From Actinomycetes bacterium (GTDB lineage: Bacteria > Actinomycetota > Acidimicrobiia > Acidimicrobiales > RAAP-2): DNA of 64,000 nt. The stretch is from contig JAJZUS010000002.1 of NCBI GenBank assembly GCA_021848365.1, positions 460,229 to 524,228 of the forward strand, in the 5' to 3' direction. The notes beneath the pieces were generated by a model. It was not told the DNA's origin, did not search any database, and saw nothing but the letters and a program-made list of their open reading frames with translations. Below are positions 1 through 8,437 of the stretch, piece by piece (the stretch's first letter is position 1; each line of letters opens with the position of its first letter). A program made the position numbers and the translations under genes.

Positions 1-651
1 TCGCGCGTAGCGCAGGCCGCTCGCGATCGAGGGGACCTCCTCGCGGGGGTCGCGCACGGGCCCCTCGACGCGCAGCCCGAGGAGCACCACGAGCGACCCG
101 GCGAAGGCCACCACCGTCGCCGCGAAGACCGCCCCCGTCCCGAGCGCCACCACCGCGAGGCCGCCGAGCGACGGTCCCACGATGGAGGAGACCGTGGTGC
201 GGACGTTGGAGAGCGCCGCGGCCGCGCGCTGGCGATCGTGGGAGACGAGCACCTGGGTGAGCGCGGTCAGGCTCGGTCCCTGAAGGCTGCCCGCGACGAT
301 GATGACCGCGTCGACGACGTACAGGACGGCCGCGCGCGGGTGGGGCGAGAGAGCGTTCACCATGAGGGCCGCCGACGCCAGCAGCTGGACCAGCTCGGTG
401 GCGAGGATGAGTCGACGGCGATCGAAGCGATCGGCGAGGACGCCCCCGTAGAGGCCGAAGACGAGCAGCGGCACGATCTCCACGAGGCCGAGCGCGCCCA
501 CCGCGATCGGCGAGTGGGTCAGCTGCTTCAGCTGGTAGGCGGTCGTCACGTACGTCGCCTGGCTGCCGATGGCCGAGACGAAGCCCGCCACGTAGAGCCG
601 TCGGTACCCCGCCGACTCCCGCAGCGGGGTGAGGTCGACCCCGATCCTCAC
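1..651 (-). CDS. MFS transporter, N-terminal part (gene runs off the left edge)
   Basis: About 217 N-terminal residues of a major facilitator superfamily permease of the inner membrane; the C-terminal half lies outside the window. Hydrophobic helices alternate with short loops, and the loop after the second helix carries the MFS motif A (GGVLADRFDRRR), which marks the family. The substrate cannot be told; the pattern resembles multidrug or siderophore exporters of the EntS type (inference). The GTG start overlaps the TGA stop of the upstream acyltransferase by 4 bp (GTGA), so the two genes are probably translationally coupled. Drug or metabolite export linked to an acetylation step is possible but unproven. 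Confidence 0.8.
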   Translation of the reverse strand, partial: MRIGVDLTPLRESAGYRRLYVAGFVSAIGSQATYVTTAYQLKQLTHSPIAVGALGLVEIVPLLVFGLYGGVLADRFDRRRLILATELVQLLASAALMVNALSPHPRAAVLYVVDAVIIVAGSLQGPSLTALTQVLVSHDRQRAAAALSNVRTTVSSIVGPSLGGLAVVALGTGAVFAATVVAFAGSLVVLLGLRVEGPVRDPREEVPSIASGLRYAR

Positions 652-1289
652 GACGGGGCGCCCGCGACCCAGCCGCGCGCCGGGTCGTAGTGGCGCAGTA
701 CCCGAGCGGGCACGCCACCGAGCACCACGTGGCCGGGGAACCGACCGCGCACCACGGCGCCGGCGGCCACCGTGGTGTGCTCGCCGAGCTCCGTCCCCGG
801 CAGGATGACCACGTTCGCCCCGAGCCAGCTGCCCGCACCGATGCGCACCGCGGCCTCGACCGGGGTCTGCCAGCCGATCGGCTGGTCGGGATCCTCGTAG
901 GAGTGGTTCTGGTCGGTGATGTAGACGTAGGGACCGGTCTGGATCTCGTCGCCGAGCTCGATGGACCAGTGTCCGATGATGTGCGACCCCCGCCCGATCA
1001 CGCAGCGTCGACCGATCCGCACCACCGGAGTCGTCAGCATCTGCTGGTCGGGACCGATGCCCGCGGTCAGGCACACACCCGGCCCGATCATCGCGCCCTC
1101 ACCGATGCTGAGGTAGCGCTCGTTGTAGATCACGCCCTGCGGGGCGATGAGGGCGGCCCCGCGCCCGAAGTGGTGGAAACGCCGCGCGTACTCGTCGTCC
1201 GGTCCTACCGTCGCCACCTCGTCGAGGTAGCGGCGCGTCCGGCGCACCGTGGCGCCCAGCCACCGGCGCGCGCGCAACCGGAAACCCAT
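648..1289 (-). CDS. Hexapeptide-repeat (left-handed beta-helix) acyltransferase
   Basis: A 213-residue cytosolic acyltransferase of the WbbJ/LacA type that would transfer an acetyl or acyl group from a CoA donor to a sugar or similar acceptor. From about residue 60 the chain shows hexapeptide periodicity ([IV]G-G-x4), for example IGRRCVIGRGSHI, IGAGSWLGANV and the closing GGVPARVLRHY that ends the coil in this family. The catalytic-type His of the family may be in DQNHSY near residue 128. The ATG start is supported by a TAGCCT -10 box that ends 7 nt upstream, so the mRNA is probably leaderless. It is followed, with a 4-bp overlap, by the MFS gene. The acceptor substrate is unknown. Confidence 0.85.
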   Translation of the reverse strand: MGFRLRARRWLGATVRRTRRYLDEVATVGPDDEYARRFHHFGRGAALIAPQGVIYNERYLSIGEGAMIGPGVCLTAGIGPDQQMLTTPVVRIGRRCVIGRGSHIIGHWSIELGDEIQTGPYVYITDQNHSYEDPDQPIGWQTPVEAAVRIGAGSWLGANVVILPGTELGEHTTVAAGAVVRGRFPGHVVLGGVPARVLRHYDPARGWVAGAPS

Positions 1290-1296
1290 GGGGGTG

Positions 1297-1302
1297 AGGC
1301 TA
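1297..1302 (-). promoter_or_regulatory. -10 box TAGCCT, leaderless acyltransferase
   Basis: TAGCCT on the minus strand ends 7 nt before the ATG of the acyltransferase gene. This leaves no room for a ribosome binding site and matches the leaderless pattern of many genes in this window. Confidence 0.6.
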
Positions 1303-1333
1303 GCCCGAGGCTCGCGACGCGCCGCGAGGCGCG

Positions 1334-2380
1334 TCAGTCGAGCGTCAGCGGCGCGTCGGCGTCGATCTCCCCGACGACGTCGGGCGTGAGCGCATTCGCC
1401 AGGTGCTCGCGCACCCGCTCGTCGATCTCGGCCATGAGCTGGGGGTTCTCGCGCAGGAACGCCTTCACGTTCTCGCGACCCTGGCCGAGCTGCTCACCCT
1501 CGTAGGTGAACCAGGCCCCGGCCTTCTTCACGAACCCGAGCTCGACCGCGACGTCGAGGACCGAGCCCTCGCGGCTGATGCCCTGGCCGTACATGATGTC
1601 GAACTCGGCCTGCTTGAACGGCGCGGCGCACTTGTTCTTCACGACCTTCACGCGGGTGCGGTTGCCCACCACCTCGGCGCCGTCCTTGATCGACTCCACC
1701 CGGCGGATGTCCAGGCGCACCGACGAGTAGAACTTCAGCGCGCGTCCACCGGGCGTCACCTCGGGCGACCCGTAGATCACGCCGATCTTCTCGCGCAACT
1801 GGTTGATGAAGATCGCCACGGTGTTCGACTTCGACAGCCCGCCGGTCAGCTTGCGTAGGGCCTGGCTCATGAGTCGGGCCTGGAGCCCGACGTGCGAGTC
1901 GCCCATGTCGCCCTCGATCTCCGCCTTGGGCGTGAGGGCGGCCACCGAGTCGACCACGATGACGTCGAGCGCACCCGAGCGGATCAGCATGTCGGCGATC
2001 TCGAGGGCCTGCTCGCCGGTGTCGGGCTGACTGATGAGCAGGTCGTCCACGTTGACGCCGATCGCGCGAGCGTAGACCGGGTCCATGGCGTGCTCGGCGT
2101 CGATGTAGGCGCAGACGCCACCGTTGCGCTGGGCCTCGGCGACGATGTGCATGGCCAGGGTCGACTTGCCCGACGACTCGGGCCCGTAGAGCTCGACGAT
2201 GCGGCCCCGCGGCACGCCGCCGATGCCGAGCGCGAGGTCGAGGGCGAGCGCTCCGGTCGGGATCGCCTCGATGCTCATGTGCAGGTTCTCGCCCATGCGC
2301 ATGATCGAGCCCTTCCCGAACTGCTTCTCGATCTGCCCGAGTGCGGCCTCGAGAGCCTTCGCGCGGTCGTCGGTTGCCAT
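1334..2380 (-). CDS. recA: Recombinase A
   Basis: RecA, 348 residues: ATP-dependent strand exchange and LexA co-protease activity in homologous recombination and the SOS response. Walker [10 protein letters not shown] is at residues 66-74, and the core motifs are intact, including MRMGE near the N terminus and the conserved NQLREKIGV loop. The start chosen is the ATG at 2380 (MATDDRAK), preceded by AAGGAG on the minus strand; an open extension of 33 codons upstream has no family match. It is the last of the rimO-pgsA-cinA order, although a serine hydrolase lies between cinA and recA. recX, often next to recA in actinobacteria, is absent here. A LexA operator and a -10 box lie about 80 bp upstream. 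Confidence 0.98.
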   Translation of the reverse strand: MATDDRAKALEAALGQIEKQFGKGSIMRMGENLHMSIEAIPTGALALDLALGIGGVPRGRIVELYGPESSGKSTLAMHIVAEAQRNGGVCAYIDAEHAMDPVYARAIGVNVDDLLISQPDTGEQALEIADMLIRSGALDVIVVDSVAALTPKAEIEGDMGDSHVGLQARLMSQALRKLTGGLSKSNTVAIFINQLREKIGVIYGSPEVTPGGRALKFYSSVRLDIRRVESIKDGAEVVGNRTRVKVVKNKCAAPFKQAEFDIMYGQGISREGSVLDVAVELGFVKKAGAWFTYEGEQLGQGRENVKAFLRENPQLMAEIDERVREHLANALTPDVVGEIDADAPLTLD

Positions 2381-2452
2381 CGGAACTCCTTGTCCTCGTT
2401 GCTCGGGCACTCTAGGCCCCACCCGTGACAACGGTCGGGTGCCTACGTCGAG

Positions 2453-2458
2453 ACTATA
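2453..2458 (-). promoter_or_regulatory. recA -10 box (TATAGT)
   Basis: TATAGT on the minus strand lies directly downstream of the LexA operator and about 70 bp upstream of the recA ATG, so recA has its own promoter inside the longer gene cluster. A weak -35 (TTGCGG) may sit on the far side of the operator with a short 15-bp spacer. Confidence 0.6.
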
Positions 2459-2474
2459 GCGAACACCTGTTCGC
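2459..2474 (-). promoter_or_regulatory. LexA/SOS box upstream of recA
   Basis: GCGAACACCTGTTCGC matches the Gram-positive/actinobacterial SOS box CGAAC-N4-GTTCG with perfect half-sites. It abuts the recA -10 box, so LexA would block polymerase until DNA damage occurs. Confidence 0.88.
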
Positions 2475-2483
2475 CGCAATGGG

Positions 2484-3710
2484 TCAGTCCACCAGGGACG
2501 AGTACACCAGCTGCTGGAACTCGCGGCGCAGCGGGTAGGTGCCGCTCGGCAGCAGCTGAGTGAAGAATGACGCCGTCACGCCCTCGGCCGGGTCGACCCA
2601 GAACACCGTGGAGGCGGCGCCGCCCCAGCCGAAGGTGCCCTCGGTGGCGAGTCCCTTCAGCCGACGGCGGTCGATCACGACCGAGAAGCCGAGACCGAAG
2701 CCCACGCCGGCGAACTCGGTCTCGGAGAAGGAGTCCGTCGCGATCGCGGTGAGGTCCACGTCGCCCGGCAGGTGGTTCTCGGTCATCAGCTCGAGCGTGC
2801 GGTCCGACAGGATCCTCACGCCGTCGAGCTCGCCGCCGCGCAGCAGCATCGACGCGAAGCGGTGGTAGTCGCCGGCGGTCGAGACGAGTCCCCCACCGCC
2901 GCTCAGCAGACGAGGCGGGTGCGTCGCGTAGCGGCCGAGGTCCTCCAGCGGGACGGCCGTCCCCTGGAAGGCTCCGTAGAGCGCCGCGAGACGGTCTCCC
3001 TTCTCGGCGGGCCAGTGCCAGTCCGTGTCGGTCATGCCGAGGGGATCGAGGACTCGCTCACGGACCACCTCGTCGAGCGGCCGCCCGCTCCAGATCTCGA
3101 TCAGGCGACCGAGGACGTCGGTCGCGATGGAGTAGTTCCACCGCGCGCCCGGCTGGAAGAGCAGCGGCGTCCCGGCCCAGTCATCGACCGCCCGCGAGAG
3201 GTCGGCTTCGGGGGGCCATCCGAAGTCGTAGCCCCGGTCACGGTAGATGGCGTCGACCGGGTGGAGGTAGTTGAAGCCGTAGGTGAGGCCGCTCATGTGC
3301 GTCAGCAAGTGGTGCACGCGCACCGGCTCGGTGGCCGGCACCGTCTGCGGCGCACTCGCCGGACCGGATACGTAGACCCGCGGCTCGCGCAGCGACGGGA
3401 TCCAGCGGCTCACCTCGTCGGTGAGGTCGAAGACCCCCTCCTCGTAGAAGGTCATCGCCGTCACCGTGGTGATGGGCTTGGTCATCGAGTAGATGCGCCA
3501 GACCGTGTCGTCGCTCACCGCGAGGCCGCGCTCGCGGTCGCGCCACCCACCGCGCCCGACCCACGCCAACTCCCCCTCGCGGGCGACCGTCGCGAGCCAT
3601 CCCGTCAGGCGGCCGTCGGCGACGTAGCGGTCGAAGTGCGTCGCGATGCGCTCGAGGCGCGGCCGGTCGAACCCGAGCGCGCTCGCGTCGGCGTTGATCT
3701 CCAGTGTCAT
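2484..3710 (-). CDS. Serine hydrolase, class C beta-lactamase/esterase fold
   Basis: A 408-residue enzyme of the beta-lactamase/transpeptidase-like superfamily (EstB-type esterases, DD-peptidases, class C lactamases). The SxxK motif is YSMTK with Ser75 and Lys78; a second-motif Tyr is in [11 protein letters not shown], and [13 protein letters not shown] is typical of the family. The C-terminal [12 protein letters not shown] takes the place of the KTG-like motif. No clear signal peptide is seen, so a cytosolic esterase is more likely than a wall enzyme. The ATG has a strong RBS (AGGGGGA). It lies 16 bp after cinA on the same strand and separates cinA from recA, which is not the usual arrangement. 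The natural substrate is unknown. Confidence 0.85.
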   Translation of the reverse strand: MTLEINADASALGFDRPRLERIATHFDRYVADGRLTGWLATVAREGELAWVGRGGWRDRERGLAVSDDTVWRIYSMTKPITTVTAMTFYEEGVFDLTDEVSRWIPSLREPRVYVSGPASAPQTVPATEPVRVHHLLTHMSGLTYGFNYLHPVDAIYRDRGYDFGWPPEADLSRAVDDWAGTPLLFQPGARWNYSIATDVLGRLIEIWSGRPLDEVVRERVLDPLGMTDTDWHWPAEKGDRLAALYGAFQGTAVPLEDLGRYATHPPRLLSGGGGLVSTAGDYHRFASMLLRGGELDGVRILSDRTLELMTENHLPGDVDLTAIATDSFSETEFAGVGFGLGFSVVIDRRRLKGLATEGTFGWGGAASTVFWVDPAEGVTASFFTQLLPSGTYPLRREFQQLVYSSLVD

Positions 3711-3726
3711 GGTCCCCCTCGTCTCG

Positions 3727-4995
3727 CTACGCGTTGGATTCGGTCGCGTCGATGGCGCGGCGCAGCACGTCGAGCGCGCTGATCGCCCCGTAGGCCCGCA
3801 CCCGGGGACGGTCCCCGGGGAGGCGCAGTGCCGCGTGGCTCGTCACGCCGCGCAGGTCCACGCCGACGAAGACCGTCCCGGGACGCTGGCCGTCCTGCTC
3901 GTCGGGACCGGCGACGCCGGTGACGGCCAGGCCGACGTCGGCTCCGATCACTCGACGCACGCCTCGCGCCATCGCCTCGGCGGCCTCGGCGCTCACGACC
4001 GGCCCGCGCGGCACGTCGAGCAGGTCGAACTTCACCTCGCTCGCGTAGCTGACGACGCCGCCGCGGAACCACTCGGAGGCGCCGGCCACGTTGACCAGCC
4101 GGCTCGCGATGAGACCGCCGGTCACCGACTCCGCCACCGCGAGCGTCCACCCGCGACCCCGCAGCCGCCCGGCGATCGCGTCCTCCATCGTCTCGTCGTC
4201 GACGCCGAAGACGATGTCGCCCAGGGTCTCGCCCAGGACGCGACGGACGTGCGTCTCCTCCTCCGCGAGCAGTCGCTCCGCGTGGGCCGCGTCGTCGCCC
4301 CGCGCCGTCACTCGAACCTTGATGCCCTCGATGCCGGAGGCGAGGAACGCGAGGGTCACGCGCTCGTCGCCCCCCAGCTCCTCGATCCGCCCGCTCAGCG
4401 CCTCGGCGAGGGCCGACTCCGAGGCCCCCCAGGTGCGTACGACGCGACTGCGGATGACGGCCTGACGACCGGCGCGCCGCTCCCGCTCCACCAGGTCCGG
4501 CAGGATGGCGCGCTCGAACATCTCGGTCATCTCGTAGGGGACGCCCGGGACGGCGTAGACGACCTTCTCGCCCAACGGGCAGATGAGTCCCGGCGCCGTG
4601 CCGCGGACCTGGGGGATGATGGACGCCCCCCGCGGCACGTCGGCCTGCAGCAGGTTGTTCTCCGGCATCGTCCGCCCCCGGCTCGCGAAGGCCGCGCGGA
4701 TCGACTCGACGAGTTCCTCGTGGCGCTCGAGCGGAACGTTCATCACCTCGGCGATGGCCGCGCGAGTGATGTCGTCCTGGGTGGGCCCGAGCCCACCGCA
4801 GGCAATCACCGCGTCGCCGCGCGCGAGTGCGGTACGCAGCGCCAGGACGATCCGCTCGTGGTTGTCGCCCACGTGCTGGTGGAAGTAGGAGGGGATCCCG
4901 TGAGCGGCTAGTTGCTCGCCGATCCACTGCGAGTTCGTGTCGGCGATCTGCCCCAGGAGCAGCTCGGTGCCGACGGCGACGACCTCAACGCGCAC
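3727..4995 (-). CDS. cinA: CinA: MoCF-domain pyrophosphatase + nicotinamide-nucleotide amidase
   Basis: A 422-residue CinA protein. The N-terminal MoeA/MogA-like (COG1058) domain covers roughly residues 1-170 (VGTELLLGQIADTN; GGLGPTQDD) and hydrolyses ADP-ribose-type nucleotides. The C-terminal domain covers about 265-415 (AESVTGGLIASRLVNVAGAS, residues given only in part) and deamidates NMN to nicotinic acid mononucleotide in pyridine nucleotide recycling. Both domains are full length. The start overlaps the end of pgsA by 11 bp, which fits an operon with rimO, pgsA and the downstream serine hydrolase. In other bacteria cinA is cotranscribed with recA; here recA has its own SOS promoter. Confidence 0.95.
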   Translation of the reverse strand: MRVEVVAVGTELLLGQIADTNSQWIGEQLAAHGIPSYFHQHVGDNHERIVLALRTALARGDAVIACGGLGPTQDDITRAAIAEVMNVPLERHEELVESIRAAFASRGRTMPENNLLQADVPRGASIIPQVRGTAPGLICPLGEKVVYAVPGVPYEMTEMFERAILPDLVERERRAGRQAVIRSRVVRTWGASESALAEALSGRIEELGGDERVTLAFLASGIEGIKVRVTARGDDAAHAERLLAEEETHVRRVLGETLGDIVFGVDDETMEDAIAGRLRGRGWTLAVAESVTGGLIASRLVNVAGASEWFRGGVVSYASEVKFDLLDVPRGPVVSAEAAEAMARGVRRVIGADVGLAVTGVAGPDEQDGQRPGTVFVGVDLRGVTSHAALRLPGDRPRVRAYGAISALDVLRRAIDATESNA

Positions 4996-5554
4996 GGCCG
5001 ATCCTCCTCCCGTCTCGGTAGTACTGCCACCCGGTCACGACGGTCATCGCGACGGCGACCCAGATCGTCACCTCGCCGAGCCACACGTGGTGCGCGAAGA
5101 TCGGCAGCACGCAGAACGCGATGGCCCAGTCCTGGACGAAGGTCTTCCACTTGGCCAGCCGGCTCGCCGGGATCGAGAGGCCCCGCTGGGCGGCGCGCGA
5201 GCGATAGACGCTCATCCACACCTCGCGGGCCGTGATGACGAGGGCCGGCACGAGGAACGAGGTCAGCCCGTGCGGGCGCGAGATGACGATCGCGTAGAGC
5301 GATCCGAGGACGAGGACCTTGTCGGCGAGGGGGTCGAGGAAGGCCCCCGAGGTCGTGGTGCCGTGGCGGCGCGCCACGATGCCGTCGAAGTAGTCCGAGG
5401 CCGCAGCGAGGAACCCCACGAGCGAGGTCCACCAGGAGACGCGGTGCACCACGATGAGATAGACGAAGAGCGGCGAGACGAGGATTCGGAATCCCGTCAT
5501 GAGGTTCGCGGGGGTGAGCAGGGCCGTCTCCCCGTAGCGCGGCTTCGTGGTCAC
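4985..5554 (-). CDS. pgsA: CDP-diacylglycerol-glycerol-3-phosphate 3-phosphatidyltransferase
   Basis: A 189-residue integral membrane enzyme that makes phosphatidylglycerol-phosphate from CDP-diacylglycerol and sn-glycerol-3-phosphate, the committed step to phosphatidylglycerol and cardiolipin. The CDP-alcohol phosphatidyltransferase signature D-x2-DG-x2-AR-x8-G-x3-D-x3-D is complete (DYFDGIVAR ... GAFLDPLADK, about residues 54-79). Several hydrophobic helices surround it. The GTG start overlaps the rimO stop by 4 bp, and its end overlaps cinA, so the three are an operon. Other CDP-alcohol transferases share the motif; the position beside rimO and cinA supports pgsA. Confidence 0.92.
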   Translation of the reverse strand: MTTKPRYGETALLTPANLMTGFRILVSPLFVYLIVVHRVSWWTSLVGFLAAASDYFDGIVARRHGTTTSGAFLDPLADKVLVLGSLYAIVISRPHGLTSFLVPALVITAREVWMSVYRSRAAQRGLSIPASRLAKWKTFVQDWAIAFCVLPIFAHHVWLGEVTIWVAVAMTVVTGWQYYRDGRRIGRAR

Positions 5555-6849
5555 GCGACGACCGCCTCGAGATCAGTCCCGCGACTCGCCACGATGGTCG
5601 CCTCGACGAAGGTCCCGACCGGGACCGTCGAGTCCAGGTAGACGACGCCGTCGATCTCGGGACACTCCCTCACGCTACGCGCCACGCCCGGAGCGTCGAC
5701 GAGGAGCCGGGTCCGAGTGCCCACCAACGCGTCCCGACGACGGGCGGTGATGGCGTCCTGGACCTCGCTCGCCTCGCGCAGACGAGCGAGCGCGAGCTCG
5801 CGGTCGACCGCGTCGTCGAGGTCGGCGGCGTAGGTGCCGTCCTCCGCCGAGTAGGTGAAGAAGCCGGCCCAGTCGAGTTGGGCCTCCTCCAAGAAGTCGA
5901 GGAGGCGCGCGTGGTCCTCCTCGGTCTCCCCGGGGTAGCCCAGGATGAAGCTGGAGCGGAAGGTAGCCCGCGGGTCGCGCCCGCGGGTCGCCGCGATGCG
6001 CTCGAGGAAGCGCTCGCCGTCGCCCCAGCGACGCATGCGTCGCAGGAGGGGGCGCGAGACGTGCTGAAGGGAGAGGTCGAAGTAGGGGACGCCCGTCGCG
6101 AGGACGGCGTCGATGAGCGTCGAGGTGAGGCCCGAGGGGTACAGGTACAGGAGGCGGACCCACTCCACCTCCTCGCGCAGACGAGCCACTAGGTCGACCA
6201 GGGGCTGACGCGAGCCCGCCTCGAGCGCCTCGATGGCTCCCGCGCTGCCCCGCTCCCGACGGTCGAGTCCGTAGCTGGCCAGGTCCTGGGCCACGAGGAC
6301 GATCTCGCGCGCGCCGCTCGCGGCGAGCGCGCGGGCCTCCTCGAGCACGTCCTCGACGCGTCGCGAGCGCTGATCGCCCCGGAAGGAGGGGATCGCGCAG
6401 AACCCGCAGCGTCGGTCGCACCCCTCGGCCACCTTCAGATAGGCCCAGGGCGTGGCGCGCGCCGGGCGGGGCAGGTTCAGGAGATCGAAGGACGGCACCG
6501 GTCGTCGGCGCAGCGTGACCGGGGTGACCTCGGGAACGAGGTCGACGCCGAAGCCGGCGACCAGGTCCACCTCGGGCAGGGCCTCGGCGAGCTCGTCGCC
6601 GTAGCGCTCGGCCATGCAACCCGTGACCACCACCCGCGCGCCACCACGACGCCGGTCGACGAGGTCGAGCACGGTCTCGATCGACTCCTCGCGCGCGGCC
6701 TCGATGAAGGCACAGGTGTTCGCGACGACGAGGTCCGCCTCCTCGGGAGACGCCGCCGGCTCGTAGCCCTGACTCGCGAGACGCCCGGCCAGCTTCTCGG
6801 AGTCGACGTGGTTCTTCGGACACCCCAGGGTCTCGATGTAGTAGCGCAC
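5551..6849 (-). CDS. rimO: Ribosomal protein S12 methylthiotransferase RimO
   Basis: A 432-residue radical-SAM methylthiotransferase that adds a methylthio group to an Asp of ribosomal protein S12. The N-terminal UPF0004 domain carries Cys10, Cys46 and Cys78 for the auxiliary cluster; the radical SAM CxxxCxxC is Cys144, Cys148 and Cys151 (CDRRCGFC). A TRAM domain makes up roughly the last 60 residues. LGCPKNHVDSEKL is characteristic of RimO rather than MiaB. The GTG start follows a GGAGGC ribosome binding site. It heads the rimO-pgsA-cinA operon, downstream of tRNA-Ser. Confidence 0.95.
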   Translation of the reverse strand: MRYYIETLGCPKNHVDSEKLAGRLASQGYEPAASPEEADLVVANTCAFIEAAREESIETVLDLVDRRRGGARVVVTGCMAERYGDELAEALPEVDLVAGFGVDLVPEVTPVTLRRRPVPSFDLLNLPRPARATPWAYLKVAEGCDRRCGFCAIPSFRGDQRSRRVEDVLEEARALAASGAREIVLVAQDLASYGLDRRERGSAGAIEALEAGSRQPLVDLVARLREEVEWVRLLYLYPSGLTSTLIDAVLATGVPYFDLSLQHVSRPLLRRMRRWGDGERFLERIAATRGRDPRATFRSSFILGYPGETEEDHARLLDFLEEAQLDWAGFFTYSAEDGTYAADLDDAVDRELALARLREASEVQDAITARRRDALVGTRTRLLVDAPGVARSVRECPEIDGVVYLDSTVPVGTFVEATIVASRGTDLEAVVA

Positions 6850-6867
6850 GACGCCTCCGAACGTGAC

Positions 6868-6894
6868 GACACCGAGCGCTGGGCGCTCGGTGTC
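6868..6894 (-). terminator. Strong hairpin after tRNA-Ser(GCU)
   Basis: A perfect 12-bp inverted repeat (GACACCGAGCGC, loop of 3 nt) begins 2 nt beyond the tRNA 3' end and lies before rimO. There is no clear U-tract, so it is either an intrinsic terminator of the actinobacterial kind or a processing signal. Confidence 0.65.
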
Positions 6895-6896
6895 GG

Positions 6897-6990
6897 TGGC
6901 GGAGAGGGAGGGATTCGAACCCTCGGGCCCGCGTTAACGGGCCGCATTCTTAGCAGGAATGTGGTTTAAACCTGACTCACCCACCTCTCC
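6897..6990 (-). tRNA. tRNA-Ser(GCU)
   Basis: Class II tRNA on the minus strand. The acceptor GGAGAGG pairs with CCTCTCC, the anticodon stem-loop is CATTC-CTGCTAA-GAATG with anticodon GCT, there is a long variable arm built on GGCCCG/CGGGCC, and the T-loop is GGTTCGAATCC. The last three bases are CCA, so the 3' end appears to be encoded. It reads AGC/AGU codons. A TAGAGT -10 box lies just upstream, and a strong hairpin follows. Confidence 0.96.
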
Positions 6991-7075
6991 CAGCGCCTCC
7001 GACTCTAGTGGCTCGCGATGCTCGAGGGAATCCCGTCGGACGGGCCGTCCCGCATAGTGCGACGCGGGTGGCCGT

Positions 7076-7540
7076 TCAGGACGCGCGAGCGCGGACCTCG
7101 GGCAGGCGCTCGACCAGCTCGAAGAGCTCGCGGTCGCGGTCCCAGGTGAGGTGGTGGCGAACCTGGTCGAACGGGAGCCACACCAGCTCGTCGACCTCGT
7201 CGTTCGGGGCAAACTCCCCGTCGCTCACCTCCATGAGGTAGTAGGCGACGATCTTCGGCTTGCCCTTGCGGTGGGTGTAGTTGGTCGTGCCCACGAAGCG
7301 CACGACGCGACACTGCATACCGGTCTCCTCGAAGACCTCGCGCACGGCGGCCTGCTCGAAGGTCTCGCCCTGGTCGAGCTTGCCCTTGGGGAAGGTCCAG
7401 TCGCCGCGCGCCTCGCGGTAGACGCAGGCGACCTCGACGTGGCCCGCCGACACGAACCGGATCACGACCCCCCCGGCCGCCCGGATCAGGTCGTCGGGCG
7501 CGTCGCGGGGGACGATGAGCTCACCGGTCACGAGATGCAC
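7076..7540 (-). CDS. NUDIX hydrolase (MutT-like)
   Basis: A 154-residue NUDIX pyrophosphohydrolase. The complete NUDIX box G-x5-E-x7-REV-x-EE-x-G-M is at about residues 53-75 (GKLDQGETFEQAAVREV continuing to EETGM). DWTFPKGK before the box resembles MutT/diadenosine polyphosphate hydrolases that cleave 8-oxo-dGTP or Ap4A, but specificity cannot be told from the sequence. The GTG start is chosen because a TACGGT box ends 7 nt upstream (leaderless). It stands alone upstream of tRNA-Ser(GCU). Confidence 0.88.
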   Translation of the reverse strand: MHLVTGELIVPRDAPDDLIRAAGGVVIRFVSAGHVEVACVYREARGDWTFPKGKLDQGETFEQAAVREVFEETGMQCRVVRFVGTTNYTHRKGKPKIVAYYLMEVSDGEFAPNDEVDELVWLPFDQVRHHLTWDRDRELFELVERLPEVRARAS

Positions 7541-7547
7541 ATCCGTG

Positions 7548-7553
7548 ACCGTA
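7548..7553 (-). promoter_or_regulatory. -10 box TACGGT, leaderless NUDIX gene
   Basis: TACGGT on the minus strand, ending 7 nt before the GTG start of the NUDIX hydrolase. Confidence 0.55.
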
Positions 7554-7607
7554 GAGCGCGCGTCACGTCAGCGCCAGCATCGCGAAGGGGTGCGGAAAGC
7601 ACGTTCG

Positions 7608-7613
7608 TAGAGT
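7608..7613 (+). promoter_or_regulatory. -10 box TAGAGT, leaderless TSUP gene
   Basis: TAGAGT ends 7 nt before the ATG at 7621. This spacing favours that ATG over the in-frame GTG at 7615. Confidence 0.6.
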
Positions 7614-7620
7614 AGTGAAA

Positions 7621-8397
7621 ATGCTCGCCACCACCGTCCCCCTCGCCGAACGCCTCGCCCTCTACGGCCTGGCGGGCGTCGCCGCGGGCGTGGCGAACGG
7701 CGTCGCCGGTGGGGGCACCTTCATCACCTTCCCCACGATGCTCGCCCTCGGGGTCCCGGCCCTGCAGGCCAACGTGTCGTCGACGGTGGGGGTCCTACCG
7801 AGTTACCTCGGCGGGATCCGCGGATTCCGCCAGGAGATCTCGCGTCACGGTGCACTCGTGCGCTCACTGCTCCCCGCCTGCCTCGCCGGCACGCTCGTGG
7901 GAACGGCCCTCCTCCTCGGCGGCTCGTCGCTCACGTTCGAGCGGGTGATCCCCTGGCTCATCGGCGTCGCCACGATCGTCTACGGGCTGAGCCCGATGAT
8001 CACGCGCCGCCTCGCGCACCTCGACCACCAGCACCCCGCCCGTCAGCGCGTCGTCGTCGGAGGGGTCTTCCTCGCCTCGATCTACGGCGGCTACTTCGGG
8101 GCGGGACTGGGCATCGTGCTGCTGGCGATCCTCGCCGTGGCCCTCCCGCTGGAGATCGGCGCCCTCCAGGGGATCCGCAACGTCCTCTCCCTCGTGATCA
8201 ACGTCGTCGCGGCGATCGTCTTCCTGGCGCGCGGTCACCTGGCCCAGGCGGCCGTCTACCCCATGCTCGCGGGCACGCTGGTCGGCGGATGGCTCGGGAC
8301 GATCGCCATCCAGCGGATGCGGCCCGTCATGGTGCGTCTCGTCATCGTCGCGATCGGCGTCGTCACCACGGTGCACCTGGCCCTCAGCTATCGGTAG
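7621..8397 (+). CDS. TSUP-family (TauE/SafE) membrane permease
   Basis: A 258-residue integral membrane protein of the TSUP family, whose members move sulfite, sulfoacetate, taurine-related or other organic anions across the inner membrane. The N-terminal AGVAAGVANGVAGGGTFITF loop (in part) and the second-half GGYFGAGLGIVLLAILA show the two-fold repeat typical of the family, with about 7-8 predicted helices. The ATG at 7621 is preferred over a GTG two codons earlier because of the -10 box spacing. No neighbouring sulfonate genes identify the substrate, although two sulfatases lie about 11-15 kb away. Confidence 0.88.
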   Translation: MLATTVPLAERLALYGLAGVAAGVANGVAGGGTFITFPTMLALGVPALQANVSSTVGVLPSYLGGIRGFRQEISRHGALVRSLLPACLAGTLVGTALLLGGSSLTFERVIPWLIGVATIVYGLSPMITRRLAHLDHQHPARQRVVVGGVFLASIYGGYFGAGLGIVLLAILAVALPLEIGALQGIRNVLSLVINVVAAIVFLARGHLAQAAVYPMLAGTLVGGWLGTIAIQRMRPVMVRLVIVAIGVVTTVHLALSYR

Positions 8398-8425
8398 GGC
8401 CGGTCGGTAATTCCGACTATTCCGA

Positions 8426-8431
8426 TAGACT
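8426..8431 (+). promoter_or_regulatory. -10 box TAGACT, leaderless DUF4395 gene
   Basis: TAGACT ends exactly 6 nt before the ATG of the DUF4395 gene; no ribosome binding site can fit. Confidence 0.65.
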
Positions 8432-8437
8432 TACTCC

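Noticed and set aside
2381..2479. N-terminal extension of recA by 33 codons
   Set aside because: No family match; the ribosome binding site and usual N-terminus support the ATG at 2380. The extension covers the SOS promoter.
6991..7075. Small gene between tRNA-Ser and the NUDIX gene
   Set aside because: The stretch is only the tRNA promoter region; no frame with codon bias or leaderless box was seen.
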